Source: SB15 sp964639245
GTDB taxonomy: Bacteria > Chloroflexota > Anaerolineae > Aggregatilineales > J027
DNA: 64,000 nt
Direction: 5' to 3'
Assembly (NCBI GenBank): GCA_964639245.1
Contig: CAZXCU010000002.1
Coordinates: 124,001 to 188,000, forward strand
The notes under the pieces are model-generated. The model was not told the DNA's origin. It did no database searches and saw nothing but the letters and a program-made list of their open reading frames with translations. Within the stretch, counting starts at the first letter, position 1; every line of letters starts with the position of its first letter. The position numbers and the translations under genes were made by a program. Below, one piece after another: positions 32,215 through 40,308 of the stretch.

Positions 32215-32413
32215 AGTTGCCCGTTAGGAATTTGTGTGCTGCCTTTATTTGTATCACAGCCTGCGCCCGCGCATATCCGCTTTTTAGGGAGGAAACCAGC
32301 CTAGCCAAAAGGGTAGGTGGGGTGTAAGCGGGGGTTTTTATCTGTAAATTCATTTTAACGCGGTGTTCACTGGACTCGGAGACTGTCTGGAAAGTTCTCT
32401 ATTAATAAAATGA

Positions 32414-32482
32414 ACCAGCGGACGGCACATGTGCCATCCCTACGGTGAATAAATTTGTAGGGACGCAATATATTGCGTCCGC
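32414..32482. repeat. GGACG palindromes (ACATGT and ATATAT centres)
   Basis: GGACGGCACATGTGCCATCC and GGACGCAATATATTGCGTCC lie 40 bases apart. The second is a perfect 20-base palindrome preceded by GTAGG; the first is palindromic except at one pair and followed by CTAC. Both look like copies of a common hairpin repeat with the frame GTAGGGACG...CGTCC. Confidence 0.55.
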
Positions 32483-32542
32483 AAAATTTACCCTAAATAA
32501 ATCGTTATTTTTCTTAATCCCCCTCTTTCCATAGGGTCTCTC

Positions 32543-32586
32543 ATGCAGATTAACAAAATAAGACGGATACCGGGTAACGCTAGGCT
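32543..32586 (+). repeat. 44-bp dispersed repeat, copy 2
   Basis: Matches the inverse of 24151-24194 at 41 of 44 positions. The match runs into the left arm of the 85-base foldback that follows. Confidence 0.75.
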
Positions 32587-32643
32587 TTAGCCTAGTGTAA
32601 GCCACACCGCCCTAAAGGACGGCGTTAAAGCGTATCCGTCTTA
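32559..32643. mobile_element. 85-bp nested foldback element
   Basis: TAAGACGGATAC (32559-32570) and GTATCCGTCTTA (32632-32643) are perfect terminal inverted repeats. Inside lie two smaller hairpins: CTAGGC/GCCTAG (32580-32595) and CCGCCCT/AGGACGG (32607-32622, one mismatch). The three-stem layout resembles a REP/MITE-type element; its left part recurs at 24151. Confidence 0.6.
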
Positions 32644-32734
32644 AAAAATTAAAGTGCATAAGGTCAGCGTTTTAATTTACAGATACGTTCTAATGTTTGG
32701 GCGACCATCTCGCATGGGCGATGACGAAGATCAG

Positions 32735-33511
32735 CTAACTTGCTGTCAGTCCACCATCAATTGGCAGGGCCACCCCGTTTAAATAGCTGGACTCATCAGA
32801 AGCCAAAAATGCGACCACTGCCGCCACTTCCGCGACAGTGCCATAGCGTCCGGCGGTCATCTGCGACACAATACGCTGGCGGGCGGCTTCGCTATCTTGG
32901 GGGTTAATCGCCTGTTCCAGTCCGCGCACCATCGCTGTATCAATATAAGAGGGGCAAATCGCATTCACCCGGATTCCCTTGCGTGCCATATCCGTAGCGG
33001 CAGAACGGGTCAGGCCAATCACGGCATGTTTACTGGCAACATACGCGGGGAATTTGGCTGGCCCTTTCAAGCCCGCCACCGAAGCCGTATTAATCACGCT
33101 GCCCGAACCCTGCGCCAGCATGACCCGGAGGACGTACTTCATACCGAGAAAAACCCCTTTGACATTGACATCCATCACAAGGTCAAATTCGTCTTCCTCA
33201 TAATCCACAATGCTTTTGACATGCCCGCCGTGTCCCGCATTGTTGAAAAAAATATCAATCTGCCCGAAATTTTCGACAGTTTTTTGCACATACTGTTGCA
33301 CTTGGTCGCTTTTACGGACATCCGCTTTCACAAAAATCGCCTGTGCGCCTGTTTCTTCGAGCAGTTCCAGCGTTTCTTGGCTGGCTTTTTCGTTAATGTC
33401 CACAATCGCAAGCTGCTGCACCCCGCAGCGTACCATTTCCAGCGCAGCAGCCCGCCCAATCCCTGCCCCGCCGCCAGTAATGAGTGCAACTTTTCCGGTC
33501 AAATTTGGCAT
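32735..33511 (-). CDS. Short-chain dehydrogenase/reductase
   Basis: A 258-residue classical SDR. The coenzyme motif is TGGGAGIG at 12-19, NNAG follows near residue 90, and the catalytic Ser-Tyr-Lys are in NTASVAG and PAYVASK. VDINEK after the second strand has an Asp, which favours NAD over NADP. The closing YLNGVALPIDGGLTA is typical. The substrate is unknown. It stands alone, downstream of the PP2C gene on the same strand with a 39-base gap, so co-transcription is possible. Confidence 0.9.
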   Translation of the reverse strand: MPNLTGKVALITGGGAGIGRAAALEMVRCGVQQLAIVDINEKASQETLELLEETGAQAIFVKADVRKSDQVQQYVQKTVENFGQIDIFFNNAGHGGHVKSIVDYEEDEFDLVMDVNVKGVFLGMKYVLRVMLAQGSGSVINTASVAGLKGPAKFPAYVASKHAVIGLTRSAATDMARKGIRVNAICPSYIDTAMVRGLEQAINPQDSEAARQRIVSQMTAGRYGTVAEVAAVVAFLASDESSYLNGVALPIDGGLTAS

Positions 33512-33550
33512 GGCGATTCCTTTAATTATTTTTTGAAAGTATAACGATGA

Positions 33551-35446
33551 TTAGACTTTTTCTGTAATTTTGAGAATCGCTTCGCTGAGTTTTTCTTCAA
33601 ACTGCTTCATCCCGCGTGGGGTATAGGTGTATTGGATGTATCGTAAGTGACGCAAATCGGTAGGCACATCTTCGTCCTGCTGGGTGATTAAAATGACGGG
33701 TTTGCCGATGGTATGGGCAATCCCCAGTTCATAAAAGACATTCGGGTTGCGTCCGGTGCAGTCGGCAATGATCAACTCGGCATGATACACCGCGCTCCAA
33801 ATATCTTGCATGATGGCGTGCTGGGTAAAAAAGTCATCTCCCACGGTAATGCTCATTTTTAAATCTTGCGCCACTGCCAGAATATGATCTTCGTAAATGT
33901 CCCGCATCAAACTGGTGAAGGGCATCATCATGAAAATATTGGCGTTGTACTGGCGATTGGTGGCGGGTTTGCCAAAAATCGGCACCGCTTCAATGCGCCC
34001 TGAGGGGGGTGGGGGCATGTTGCGGCTTTTTAAAAAACCTGTCATAACGACTTCTAGCTTATTTTGAAATTTCATCATGCTGGCATAGGACAAATCGCCA
34101 TCATATTGCAAAAAACGGCGGTCACGGACATCAAATGGAATATCAATCATATTCTGTGTCACCAGCACCACCGCCCGTCCCAGCGTATGCGCGATGCCCA
34201 ATTCATAAAAGACATTCGGGTTACGTCCGGTACAATCTGCGATGACCAAGCGTGATGTATAAATCGAACTCCAAATATCTTGAATAATGGCGTTGTCGGT
34301 GAATAAATCGTCGCTGCGGTGAATCGTACAATCCAACCGTTGCGCCACTGATTGAACGTGTTCATCATAAATGGTACAGAAATTTTTGTCGGGTGGCATG
34401 ATGACCAGAATGTCACTGTCATAACTGCCCGTTTGATAGGGATTGCCAAAAAGTGGTTGAATGCCCATCACAAATTCATGTTTTTCCGGCGGAAAAAGGG
34501 CGGGTAGGGGTGTTTCTTGTGTGACCCGCGCAGGGGCAGGTTTGTCCGGCTCAATGAGCTGCCGTTTTTGTTCGGCATACTGCTGGCGAATGGCCTGAAT
34601 TTCGTCGGGAACTAAAATATGGGTTTCCAGAACGCGGTTGATGCGTTCGCAGCGTGCCATCACCAGCGCGAGATTATCTTCAGCCCCGCGAGAGAGGGAT
34701 TTGCGAATAATGTCCTGTGCTGCTTCATCGATATGTGATTTTTGCGCAGCATAAATGAAATCCTGGTCATGGAAAAAGGGGATGCCGTGTTCATCCATCT
34801 GCAACAGTCCATCGGTGAAGGCATACACCACGTCGCCATTTTTGAGTGCCACGCCCTGTTCGCCTAATTTCTGGGCATCGGTAATATTTTCATGGTAAAA
34901 GCCCATATCTACCTGAATCTCTCGATTCATCCCGATAATACGGGTTAGATAGTGCGCTTTGGTGTGCTGATAGGCGGTATGCACGTCCATTTTGCCCAAG
35001 AGGATATTTTCAGCTGCTACGGTATGGTCAACATTCAGTCGGATAAACTTCCCTTCGCGTACTAAGCCGATTATGCTGTTGCCCATGCTGGCAATGTACA
35101 AACGTGCCTCCGACCCATAGGTATGGATGGCAAACAGGGCGAGGGTGGCTTTTCCTTTTTCATTATCAAAAACGTACTCATTCGCCGCTTGGACTGCCGA
35201 GAGAATCGCGGCGGGAACAGTGGGGTGCTGGCTGGTATAAAAGGCATTCAACACAGTTTCAGCGGTCATATGAGCCGCACGGGATCCATGATAGCCTCCC
35301 AACCCCAAACTTGTGCCATCACACACAATGCCAACTTTCAACGACAAACCGCCTTTGGTGGTGAGTTCCTCAAAAGCCGCGTAGTCTTCCATTGTGTCAC
35401 GCTGATTACCAATATCTCGTGAAAGTGCCGCAAGTATCTGATTCAT
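33551..35446 (-). CDS. PP2C phosphatase fused to two deoxyribosyltransferase/TIR-like domains
   Basis: A 631-residue fusion. Residues 1-270 are a PP2C-type (PPM) Ser/Thr phosphatase domain with metal-binding residues in MEDY (E20, D21), VCDGTSLG (D43, G44), TDGLL (D212, G213) and EDNLALV (D257, N258). A 55-residue linker leads to two homologous domains, 327-475 and 487-630, each with VIADCTGRNPNVFYELGIAHTLG or a near copy (core Asp D404/D562, Glu E415/E573). This signature marks nucleoside 2-deoxyribosyltransferase-like/TIR-like folds that cleave N-glycosidic bonds and occur in conflict systems. A promoter TTGGGA-18-TATAAT precedes it. No kinase partner is adjacent. Confidence 0.82.
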   Translation of the reverse strand: MNQILAALSRDIGNQRDTMEDYAAFEELTTKGGLSLKVGIVCDGTSLGLGGYHGSRAAHMTAETVLNAFYTSQHPTVPAAILSAVQAANEYVFDNEKGKATLALFAIHTYGSEARLYIASMGNSIIGLVREGKFIRLNVDHTVAAENILLGKMDVHTAYQHTKAHYLTRIIGMNREIQVDMGFYHENITDAQKLGEQGVALKNGDVVYAFTDGLLQMDEHGIPFFHDQDFIYAAQKSHIDEAAQDIIRKSLSRGAEDNLALVMARCERINRVLETHILVPDEIQAIRQQYAEQKRQLIEPDKPAPARVTQETPLPALFPPEKHEFVMGIQPLFGNPYQTGSYDSDILVIMPPDKNFCTIYDEHVQSVAQRLDCTIHRSDDLFTDNAIIQDIWSSIYTSRLVIADCTGRNPNVFYELGIAHTLGRAVVLVTQNMIDIPFDVRDRRFLQYDGDLSYASMMKFQNKLEVVMTGFLKSRNMPPPPSGRIEAVPIFGKPATNRQYNANIFMMMPFTSLMRDIYEDHILAVAQDLKMSITVGDDFFTQHAIMQDIWSAVYHAELIIADCTGRNPNVFYELGIAHTIGKPVILITQQDEDVPTDLRHLRYIQYTYTPRGMKQFEEKLSEAILKITEKV

Positions 35447-35520
35447 ATACCACCGTGTAGGGCTGCACCTGCCCGCATGATTAAAAAGAGGTTGAAATAT
35501 AGTTATAATTTTCTCACCTA

Positions 35521-35550
35521 ATTATAGAGTTGGGTGTTAATTTTTCCCAA
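35521..35550 (-). promoter_or_regulatory. Promoter of the PP2C fusion gene
   Basis: On the minus strand TTGGGA (35550-35545) is followed after 18 bases by a perfect TATAAT (35526-35521), about 75 bases ahead of the start at 35446. Confidence 0.5.
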
Positions 35551-35617
35551 ATTTATTCCTGTGTGTTGCGCCGAGAGGTGTGGTAATATCTGCCATTGGA
35601 AAGGATGACAACACATT

Positions 35618-36325
35618 ATGGATGGAATTATTCTGGCGGGTGGTTTGGGAACACGGATGCGCCCCCTGACCAACGCAACTCCCAAACCCCTGTTGAAAGT
35701 GCAAGACAAACCGATTTTAGAATGGTCGTTGATGGGACTGCGCCCGATTGCCGAGCATGTCATCATCGTGGCGAAATATCTCAAAGACCAAATTGAATCC
35801 TTTATGGCGCAGCAGACTATTTTTGAGCAGTATACCATTGTGGAACAACTGCCCGAACCCTTGGGAACAGGCCACGCGCTACAATGTTGTGCGCCGCACC
35901 TCAAAAGTGCTGAATTTCTGGTTCACAACGGGGATGACTTGTTTGGCGCAAAATCGCTGGCGAAATTGGCACAGGTCGAACTGGGGATTTTAACCCTCCC
36001 GCGTGATGACCAATCGAAATGGGGCGTAGCGGTGACGGATGAAACAGGCAAGTTGATTCGCCTGCACGAAAAACCCGCCGAAGGTACGTACCCGACCCCT
36101 GTACAGGCCAATATTGGCGCGTATAAACTCAATACCCGTATTTTTGAGTATGAACTGCCGCTTTCGCCACGCGGCGAATACGAATTGACCGATTATATTA
36201 CGTGGCTTGCCCAGAATGGGACAGTCCAGATTGTCCCCGCCGATTTCTGGTTTCCGATAGGCAACCCGCAGGACTTGGAAGCCGCGCAAAATTTGAATAT
36301 AGAACGGGATATGTTAGGAAAATGA
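35618..36325 (+). CDS. Sugar-1-phosphate nucleotidyltransferase
   Basis: A 235-residue nucleotidyltransferase of the RfbA/GlmU-N type, which joins a sugar 1-phosphate to an NTP to give an NDP-sugar. The phosphate loop is ILAGGLGTRMRPLT, followed by PKPLLKVQDKP and NGDDLF as the metal-binding Asp motif. It lacks the acetyltransferase half of GlmU, but a left-handed beta-helix protein of that kind is encoded two genes downstream. The start overlaps nothing; its stop overlaps the next gene by 4 bases (ATGA). Together with the mutase and the beta-helix protein it suggests UDP-N-acetylhexosamine or related NDP-sugar synthesis. Confidence 0.88.
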   Translation: MDGIILAGGLGTRMRPLTNATPKPLLKVQDKPILEWSLMGLRPIAEHVIIVAKYLKDQIESFMAQQTIFEQYTIVEQLPEPLGTGHALQCCAPHLKSAEFLVHNGDDLFGAKSLAKLAQVELGILTLPRDDQSKWGVAVTDETGKLIRLHEKPAEGTYPTPVQANIGAYKLNTRIFEYELPLSPRGEYELTDYITWLAQNGTVQIVPADFWFPIGNPQDLEAAQNLNIERDMLGK

Positions 36326-37674
36326 GTATTTTTAAAGCCTATGATATTCGTGGAGTCGTCGGGGAAAGTCTGACCGAAGATATTGCCGAAAAAATTGGAC
36401 GGGCGTTCGGGTCAGAAATGCACGCTCGCCGGCAAACACAGGTCATTGTCGGGCGGGACAATCGCGCCAGTTCGCCCGGTTTAGCCGAAGCGCTTATGAC
36501 CGGGATTCGCGCCGCCGGATTAAACACGGTGGATATTGGTGAAGTGGCTACTCCCGTGACTTACCATGCCAGCGTTACCAGCCAAGCCTCCCCGGCGGTG
36601 ATGGTCACAGGGTCACATCTTCCCCCCAGCGAAAACGGTTTCAAAATCACCCAAGGGTTAAATCCCTTTTTTGGTGAGGATATTCAAGGTTTAAAAACCC
36701 GCATTGAAAAAAGCGATTTTTCCAGTGGCAAAGGCCAGCACCGCACCGACCCGCAAGTGCCTTCGCGCTATCTGATGGACTTGGGGAACCGCTTCCAACC
36801 GGCTGAAAAATCTCTCAAATTGGTGGTGGATGCAGGCAACGGGATGGGCGGGATGTTCGCGCCGTCGCTGCTCAAACATATCGGGCATGAAGTGATCGAG
36901 TTATACTGCGATCCTGACGGCACATATCCCAATCACCCCGCCGATCCCTTTGTGGAAGCCAATACGGTGGATGCCAAAAATAAACTGCGTGAAGCCCACG
37001 CCGATTTAGCCCTGCTGTTTGACGGCGATGCAGACCGACTGGGTATGGTGGATGCCAATGGACAGGGCTATTCTACCGATTTGCTGCTCATCCCCTTGAT
37101 GCGTGAAATTTTGCAAAAACACCCCGGTGCAACCCTTGTGACCGATGCTCTGGTTAGCCAGATTTTGATTGATGAAATTAAAAAATCGGGTGGGGTGCCG
37201 GTGATGTGGAAAAGTGGACATTCCAACATCAAAAACAAGATGAAAGAAGTTCACGCGCCGCTTGCGATTGAAACCAGTGGACATGTGTTCATCGCCGATG
37301 CGTATTACGGCTATGATGATGGCATTTATACAGGCTTACGCATGGCAGATTTACTCTCCCGTTCACCGCAGACCCTTGCTGAACACATGGCAGCCCTGCC
37401 CAAGCTGTACACTTCTCCCCAATATCGTCCGCGCTGTGCGGAGGAGAAAAAACAAACGGTGATTCAAGCGGTGGGTGCGGCGTTTGCGGACAGTGACATC
37501 AGCACCGTTGATGGGGTGCGGGTTTCGCTGCTGCAAGGGTGGTTCATTGTACGCGCCAGCAACACCGAACCCAAACTCAGCCTGCGTTTTGAAGCTCAAG
37601 ACGAATCCGCCTTGCAGGAAATGACCGCCAAAGTTAAAACGTTGTTGCAACAACACGCAATTGAAATGGGATAA
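36322..37674 (+). CDS. Phosphohexomutase (phosphomannomutase/phosphoglucomutase/GlmM family)
   Basis: A 450-residue alpha-D-phosphohexomutase that shifts phosphate between C6 and C1 of a hexose. The phosphoserine is S98 in MVTGSHLPPSENGFK, the metal loop is FDGDADRLG (234-241), the sugar-binding loop is ETSGH, and the phosphate-binding loop is VRASNTEPKL. TGSH in place of TASHN is a small variation. The ATG at 36322 overlaps the nucleotidyltransferase stop; longer in-frame starts lie inside that gene. A second family member is encoded at 62030, so the two probably have different sugar preferences. Confidence 0.9.
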   Translation: MSIFKAYDIRGVVGESLTEDIAEKIGRAFGSEMHARRQTQVIVGRDNRASSPGLAEALMTGIRAAGLNTVDIGEVATPVTYHASVTSQASPAVMVTGSHLPPSENGFKITQGLNPFFGEDIQGLKTRIEKSDFSSGKGQHRTDPQVPSRYLMDLGNRFQPAEKSLKLVVDAGNGMGGMFAPSLLKHIGHEVIELYCDPDGTYPNHPADPFVEANTVDAKNKLREAHADLALLFDGDADRLGMVDANGQGYSTDLLLIPLMREILQKHPGATLVTDALVSQILIDEIKKSGGVPVMWKSGHSNIKNKMKEVHAPLAIETSGHVFIADAYYGYDDGIYTGLRMADLLSRSPQTLAEHMAALPKLYTSPQYRPRCAEEKKQTVIQAVGAAFADSDISTVDGVRVSLLQGWFIVRASNTEPKLSLRFEAQDESALQEMTAKVKTLLQQHAIEMG

Positions 37675-37681
37675 TAAGACG

Positions 37682-38407
37682 ATGCTCACAGCCAAAGATT
37701 TATTCGATCTAACCGATGCGCTCCATGCCGCCGCGTTTCATGACACCGACTATGTATGGGACGCGCTCAAAACGCTGGGGGATTATATTCAATACTGCTT
37801 TGCCCACGATTTCCCGCCCGGCATCCACCCCGAAGCACAGATTCACCCCACCGCCGTTGTCAATGAAAAACAGGTGCATGTCGGCGCGGGCGCAAAAATT
37901 ATGCCCCATGCCTATGTCGAAGGGCCAGCCATCATCAGCGCGGGTGCAAGTGTCGTACAGGGCGCGTATGTCCGTCAGGATGTCATTTTGAGTCCCGGTG
38001 CGGTTCTGGGGCATACCTCAGAAGCCAAAAATACGCTGATGCTGGAAGATTCCCACGCGCCGCATTTTGCCTATCTGGGGGATAGTATCATCGGCTCGGG
38101 TTGTAATTTGGGGGCAGGAACAAAACTTAGCAATTTAGCGGTGAGCAGCGCCAAAGACCCCGTAACAGGCAAACGTCCCACCATCAAAATTCAGATTGAT
38201 GGGCAGGAATATGACACGGGCTTAACCAAAATGGGCGCGATTATGGGCGATGAATCCCAGACGGGCTGCAACACTGTCGCCAATCCGGGGGTGATTATCG
38301 GCGCACGGACGCTTGTTTATGCGATGGCTTCGCTCCGTAAAGGCTACTATCCGCCGGACAGCATCGTCAAAATTCTCCAGACACAGGAAATCGTCGAACG
38401 ACGTTAA
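37682..38407 (+). CDS. Left-handed beta-helix acyltransferase, GlmU C-terminal-like
   Basis: A 241-residue protein with hexapeptide repeats (IHPTAVVNEKQVHVGAGAKI..., IGSGCNLGAGTKLSNL...) forming a left-handed beta helix. The segment NTLMLEDSHAPHFAYLGDSIIGSGCNLGAGT matches the acetyl-CoA-binding half of GlmU. An N-terminal helical stretch of about 50 residues precedes the helix. It starts 7 bases after the mutase stop, third in the operon. The three genes could together replace a fused GlmU plus GlmM, though the exact sugar is inferred. A hairpin terminator follows. Confidence 0.85.
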   Translation: MLTAKDLFDLTDALHAAAFHDTDYVWDALKTLGDYIQYCFAHDFPPGIHPEAQIHPTAVVNEKQVHVGAGAKIMPHAYVEGPAIISAGASVVQGAYVRQDVILSPGAVLGHTSEAKNTLMLEDSHAPHFAYLGDSIIGSGCNLGAGTKLSNLAVSSAKDPVTGKRPTIKIQIDGQEYDTGLTKMGAIMGDESQTGCNTVANPGVIIGARTLVYAMASLRKGYYPPDSIVKILQTQEIVERR

Positions 38408-38416
38408 AACTCAAGC

Positions 38417-38436
38417 AAGGGGCAGTTAAGCCCCTT
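38417..38436. terminator. Terminator between convergent genes
   Basis: AAGGGGC and GCCCCTT form a 7-pair stem with loop AGTTAA, then GTCTCTC. The same GGGGC..TAAGCCCCTTGTCT pattern recurs at 63509. Confidence 0.65.
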
Positions 38437-38457
38437 GTCTCTCAAACAAACACTTGA

Positions 38458-39558
38458 CTATTCGGCAGGGACACCCCAGAACTGCACCGTATTATCCTCG
38501 CCAATGGTTACCAGAATCGTTCCCTCCGCGTTAAAACGGAGATCCTGAACTGCGCCATTTGTAGCAGAGGCGCTGAAAATGGAGGTATTGTCCTCAGTTG
38601 AGAAAAATTCCACTGTCCCATTTTCATAGCCAACGACCAGCAACAGACCATCCGGCGAAAATTCCAGTGCGGTAGGCACAACTGATGTAGACAACAGCAC
38701 AGGTAATTCGGTATCTAAGGCCGTAACATCGTACAACCAGATCCCCGGTTGAATCGGGTTGGCGTAGACCACTGCCAGCGTAGTTTCTGACCATGCCATC
38801 TCGCCCGCAAAATTGCCTTCAATCCGCGAGAGTTCGGTGAGTTGTGCAGCATTATCGCGGGTCAGGGCTGCACTTTGTTGGGGGAGTGCCTGTGGGATAG
38901 GTTCAAGGAAATACAAGCCATTTTGACCTTCTGCCATCCACCCTGTCAGAGTCGCAGTTTGCACCTGCCACCAATTGATACTTTCAACGCAAGTTGGCCC
39001 CGCTAGCACCGTAAAAATTTCCCCCGCCTGCACATCCCCAATATCGGCGGCAGTGGTTCCGGCGGCATCACGGATGTTACTCAATGGCCCGGCGGTGACA
39101 CGTCCTGTTTCACCTACGGAAAAACGTCCTATCATCGTGCAAGTGCCTGTTACCGGAGTTGCCGTTACCGCAGGTAGTGTTCCAGCCGGTGCAACTGTTG
39201 GCACAACCGGAGTCGCAGTAGTGGTTTGCGTGGTGGTGCCACACAGAATAAATGCGCTCCCGTCGGTCAAAACACGATAATCGTAGGTGACATCCTCATA
39301 TTCAAAAATGAATTGATAGGCACGGGTGGTCACTTGGGTATAGACTTGCCCTTCTTGGGGACAGCCCAAACTGGCATCGGGGTAGATATTTTCCGCCCAT
39401 GTCCAGTTATCAAGATCATCCAGCGTGAGTTGAGTGCCTAGCCGCGTGTTCAAATCTTGGAGGGCAATCTCAATTTGAGTGGGTGCGCCCTGTGCCAGCG
39501 CAAAAGACATCCCCAGCACCAGCATCAGGCCGATTGAGAGAAATCGGGTTATTTTCAT
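38458..39558 (-). CDS. Exported protein with SH3-like and WD40-like segments
   Basis: A 366-residue secreted protein. A signal peptide ends at ALAQG. A first domain (about 25-105) contains two Cys and the pattern PDASLGCPQEGQVY...AYQFIFEY, seen in many exported Chloroflexota proteins. A Thr/Pro/Val linker follows, then an SH3-like segment (GPLSNIRDAAGTTAADIGDVQAGEIFTVLAGP), then three or four WD40-like blades ending in NTVQFWG. The ATG at 39558 fits AAGGG better than the one at 39564. Function is not known; surface binding is likely. Confidence 0.7.
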   Translation of the reverse strand: MKITRFLSIGLMLVLGMSFALAQGAPTQIEIALQDLNTRLGTQLTLDDLDNWTWAENIYPDASLGCPQEGQVYTQVTTRAYQFIFEYEDVTYDYRVLTDGSAFILCGTTTQTTTATPVVPTVAPAGTLPAVTATPVTGTCTMIGRFSVGETGRVTAGPLSNIRDAAGTTAADIGDVQAGEIFTVLAGPTCVESINWWQVQTATLTGWMAEGQNGLYFLEPIPQALPQQSAALTRDNAAQLTELSRIEGNFAGEMAWSETTLAVVYANPIQPGIWLYDVTALDTELPVLLSTSVVPTALEFSPDGLLLVVGYENGTVEFFSTEDNTSIFSASATNGAVQDLRFNAEGTILVTIGEDNTVQFWGVPAE

Positions 39559-39831
39559 CTGCATTATCCCTTTCTATAGACCACGTTCATCGTATCCAAA
39601 CGGGATTAAAATACGGTGAGATACGCCCATCGACAAGCCTTCCGTAGCTATATCGCCCAAAATCAACGCTAACCTGACAAACGATTGTTCAATTTTGAAC
39701 AATGGTCTAGCAAATGCTTGCAAGTTGTTTTCAGGCGTGCTACATTTTTTGAGAAAATCTCGGTATACACCCAAGATAACTTCGGTTAAAATTCTAACTA
39801 ACTGTGGTTTATCCTTAGAAGGAGTCCAAAG

Positions 39832-40185
39832 ATGACGCATATTATTACCAGCCTTTGCCTGCGCGATGGTGCGTGTGTCGAAGTCTGTCCGGTGGAATGT
39901 ATTGTGGGTGGCAAACCCGAAGGGGAATGGCCTTGGTTTTATATTGACCCCGATACGTGCATTGACTGTGGCGCGTGTGTGCCGGAATGCCCGTTTGAAG
40001 CCATCTTCCCCGAAGAAGATGTGCCAACGGCCTATGAATTTGACGGTAGCAAAGAACAGATGCCCCACGACACCAAAGTGAAAATCACCCCGGCGGCTGG
40101 TACAGTCGTTGATCTCACCGATGATATTCAACCGAACTACGATTTCTATTCGGTTGGCCCGGGCTACGAAGCCCTCAAAATGTAA
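39832..40185 (+). CDS. 7Fe ferredoxin ([3Fe-4S]/[4Fe-4S])
   Basis: A 117-residue electron carrier resembling FdxA and the Thermus 7Fe ferredoxin. The first cluster motif is CLRDGACVEVCPVEC and the second CIDCGACVPECPFEAIFPEEDVP. The spacing in the first half (C-x5-C-x3-C-P) lacks one of the four close Cys, as in 3Fe sites. The C-terminal 50 residues form an extension that is common in the family but poorly conserved. A strong terminator follows at 40210-40240. It is next to rex, which is consistent with redox metabolism. Confidence 0.9.
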   Translation: MTHIITSLCLRDGACVEVCPVECIVGGKPEGEWPWFYIDPDTCIDCGACVPECPFEAIFPEEDVPTAYEFDGSKEQMPHDTKVKITPAAGTVVDLTDDIQPNYDFYSVGPGYEALKM

Positions 40186-40209
40186 GCTGTCAAGCTGCAC
40201 AAAAAAGAC

Positions 40210-40240
40210 AAAGGCTGGGCAAAACATTTGCTCAGCCTTT
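40210..40240 (+). terminator. Terminator of the ferredoxin gene
   Basis: AAAGGCTGGGCAAA and TTTGCTCAGCCTTT form a 14-pair stem (one G-T) with a 3-base loop, and the T run continues after it. Confidence 0.88.
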
Positions 40241-40308
40241 TTGTGTTTCTACCACTTTCTGCTACAATGACTAGCGACGTTTTTCACAAAAAAACCTGAA
40301 AGTCGGCT

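Larger units (their letters stand above)
32155..32734. other. 580-base gap rich in palindromic repeats
   Basis: No gene is visible between the protease operon and the SDR gene. It holds a CTGTGGGGGTG/CACCCCCACAG hairpin near 32193-32214, paired palindromes at 32414-32482 and an 85-base foldback at 32559-32643. The remainder is AT-rich without clear signals. Confidence 0.65.

Noticed and set aside
32897..33544. 215-codon plus-strand frame over the SDR gene
   Set aside because: Antisense to a classical SDR with intact catalytic residues.
39574..40227. 217-codon open frame on the minus strand over the ferredoxin gene
   Set aside because: It is antisense to a clear 7Fe ferredoxin with all Cys motifs and has no family features; it is open only because of codon bias.
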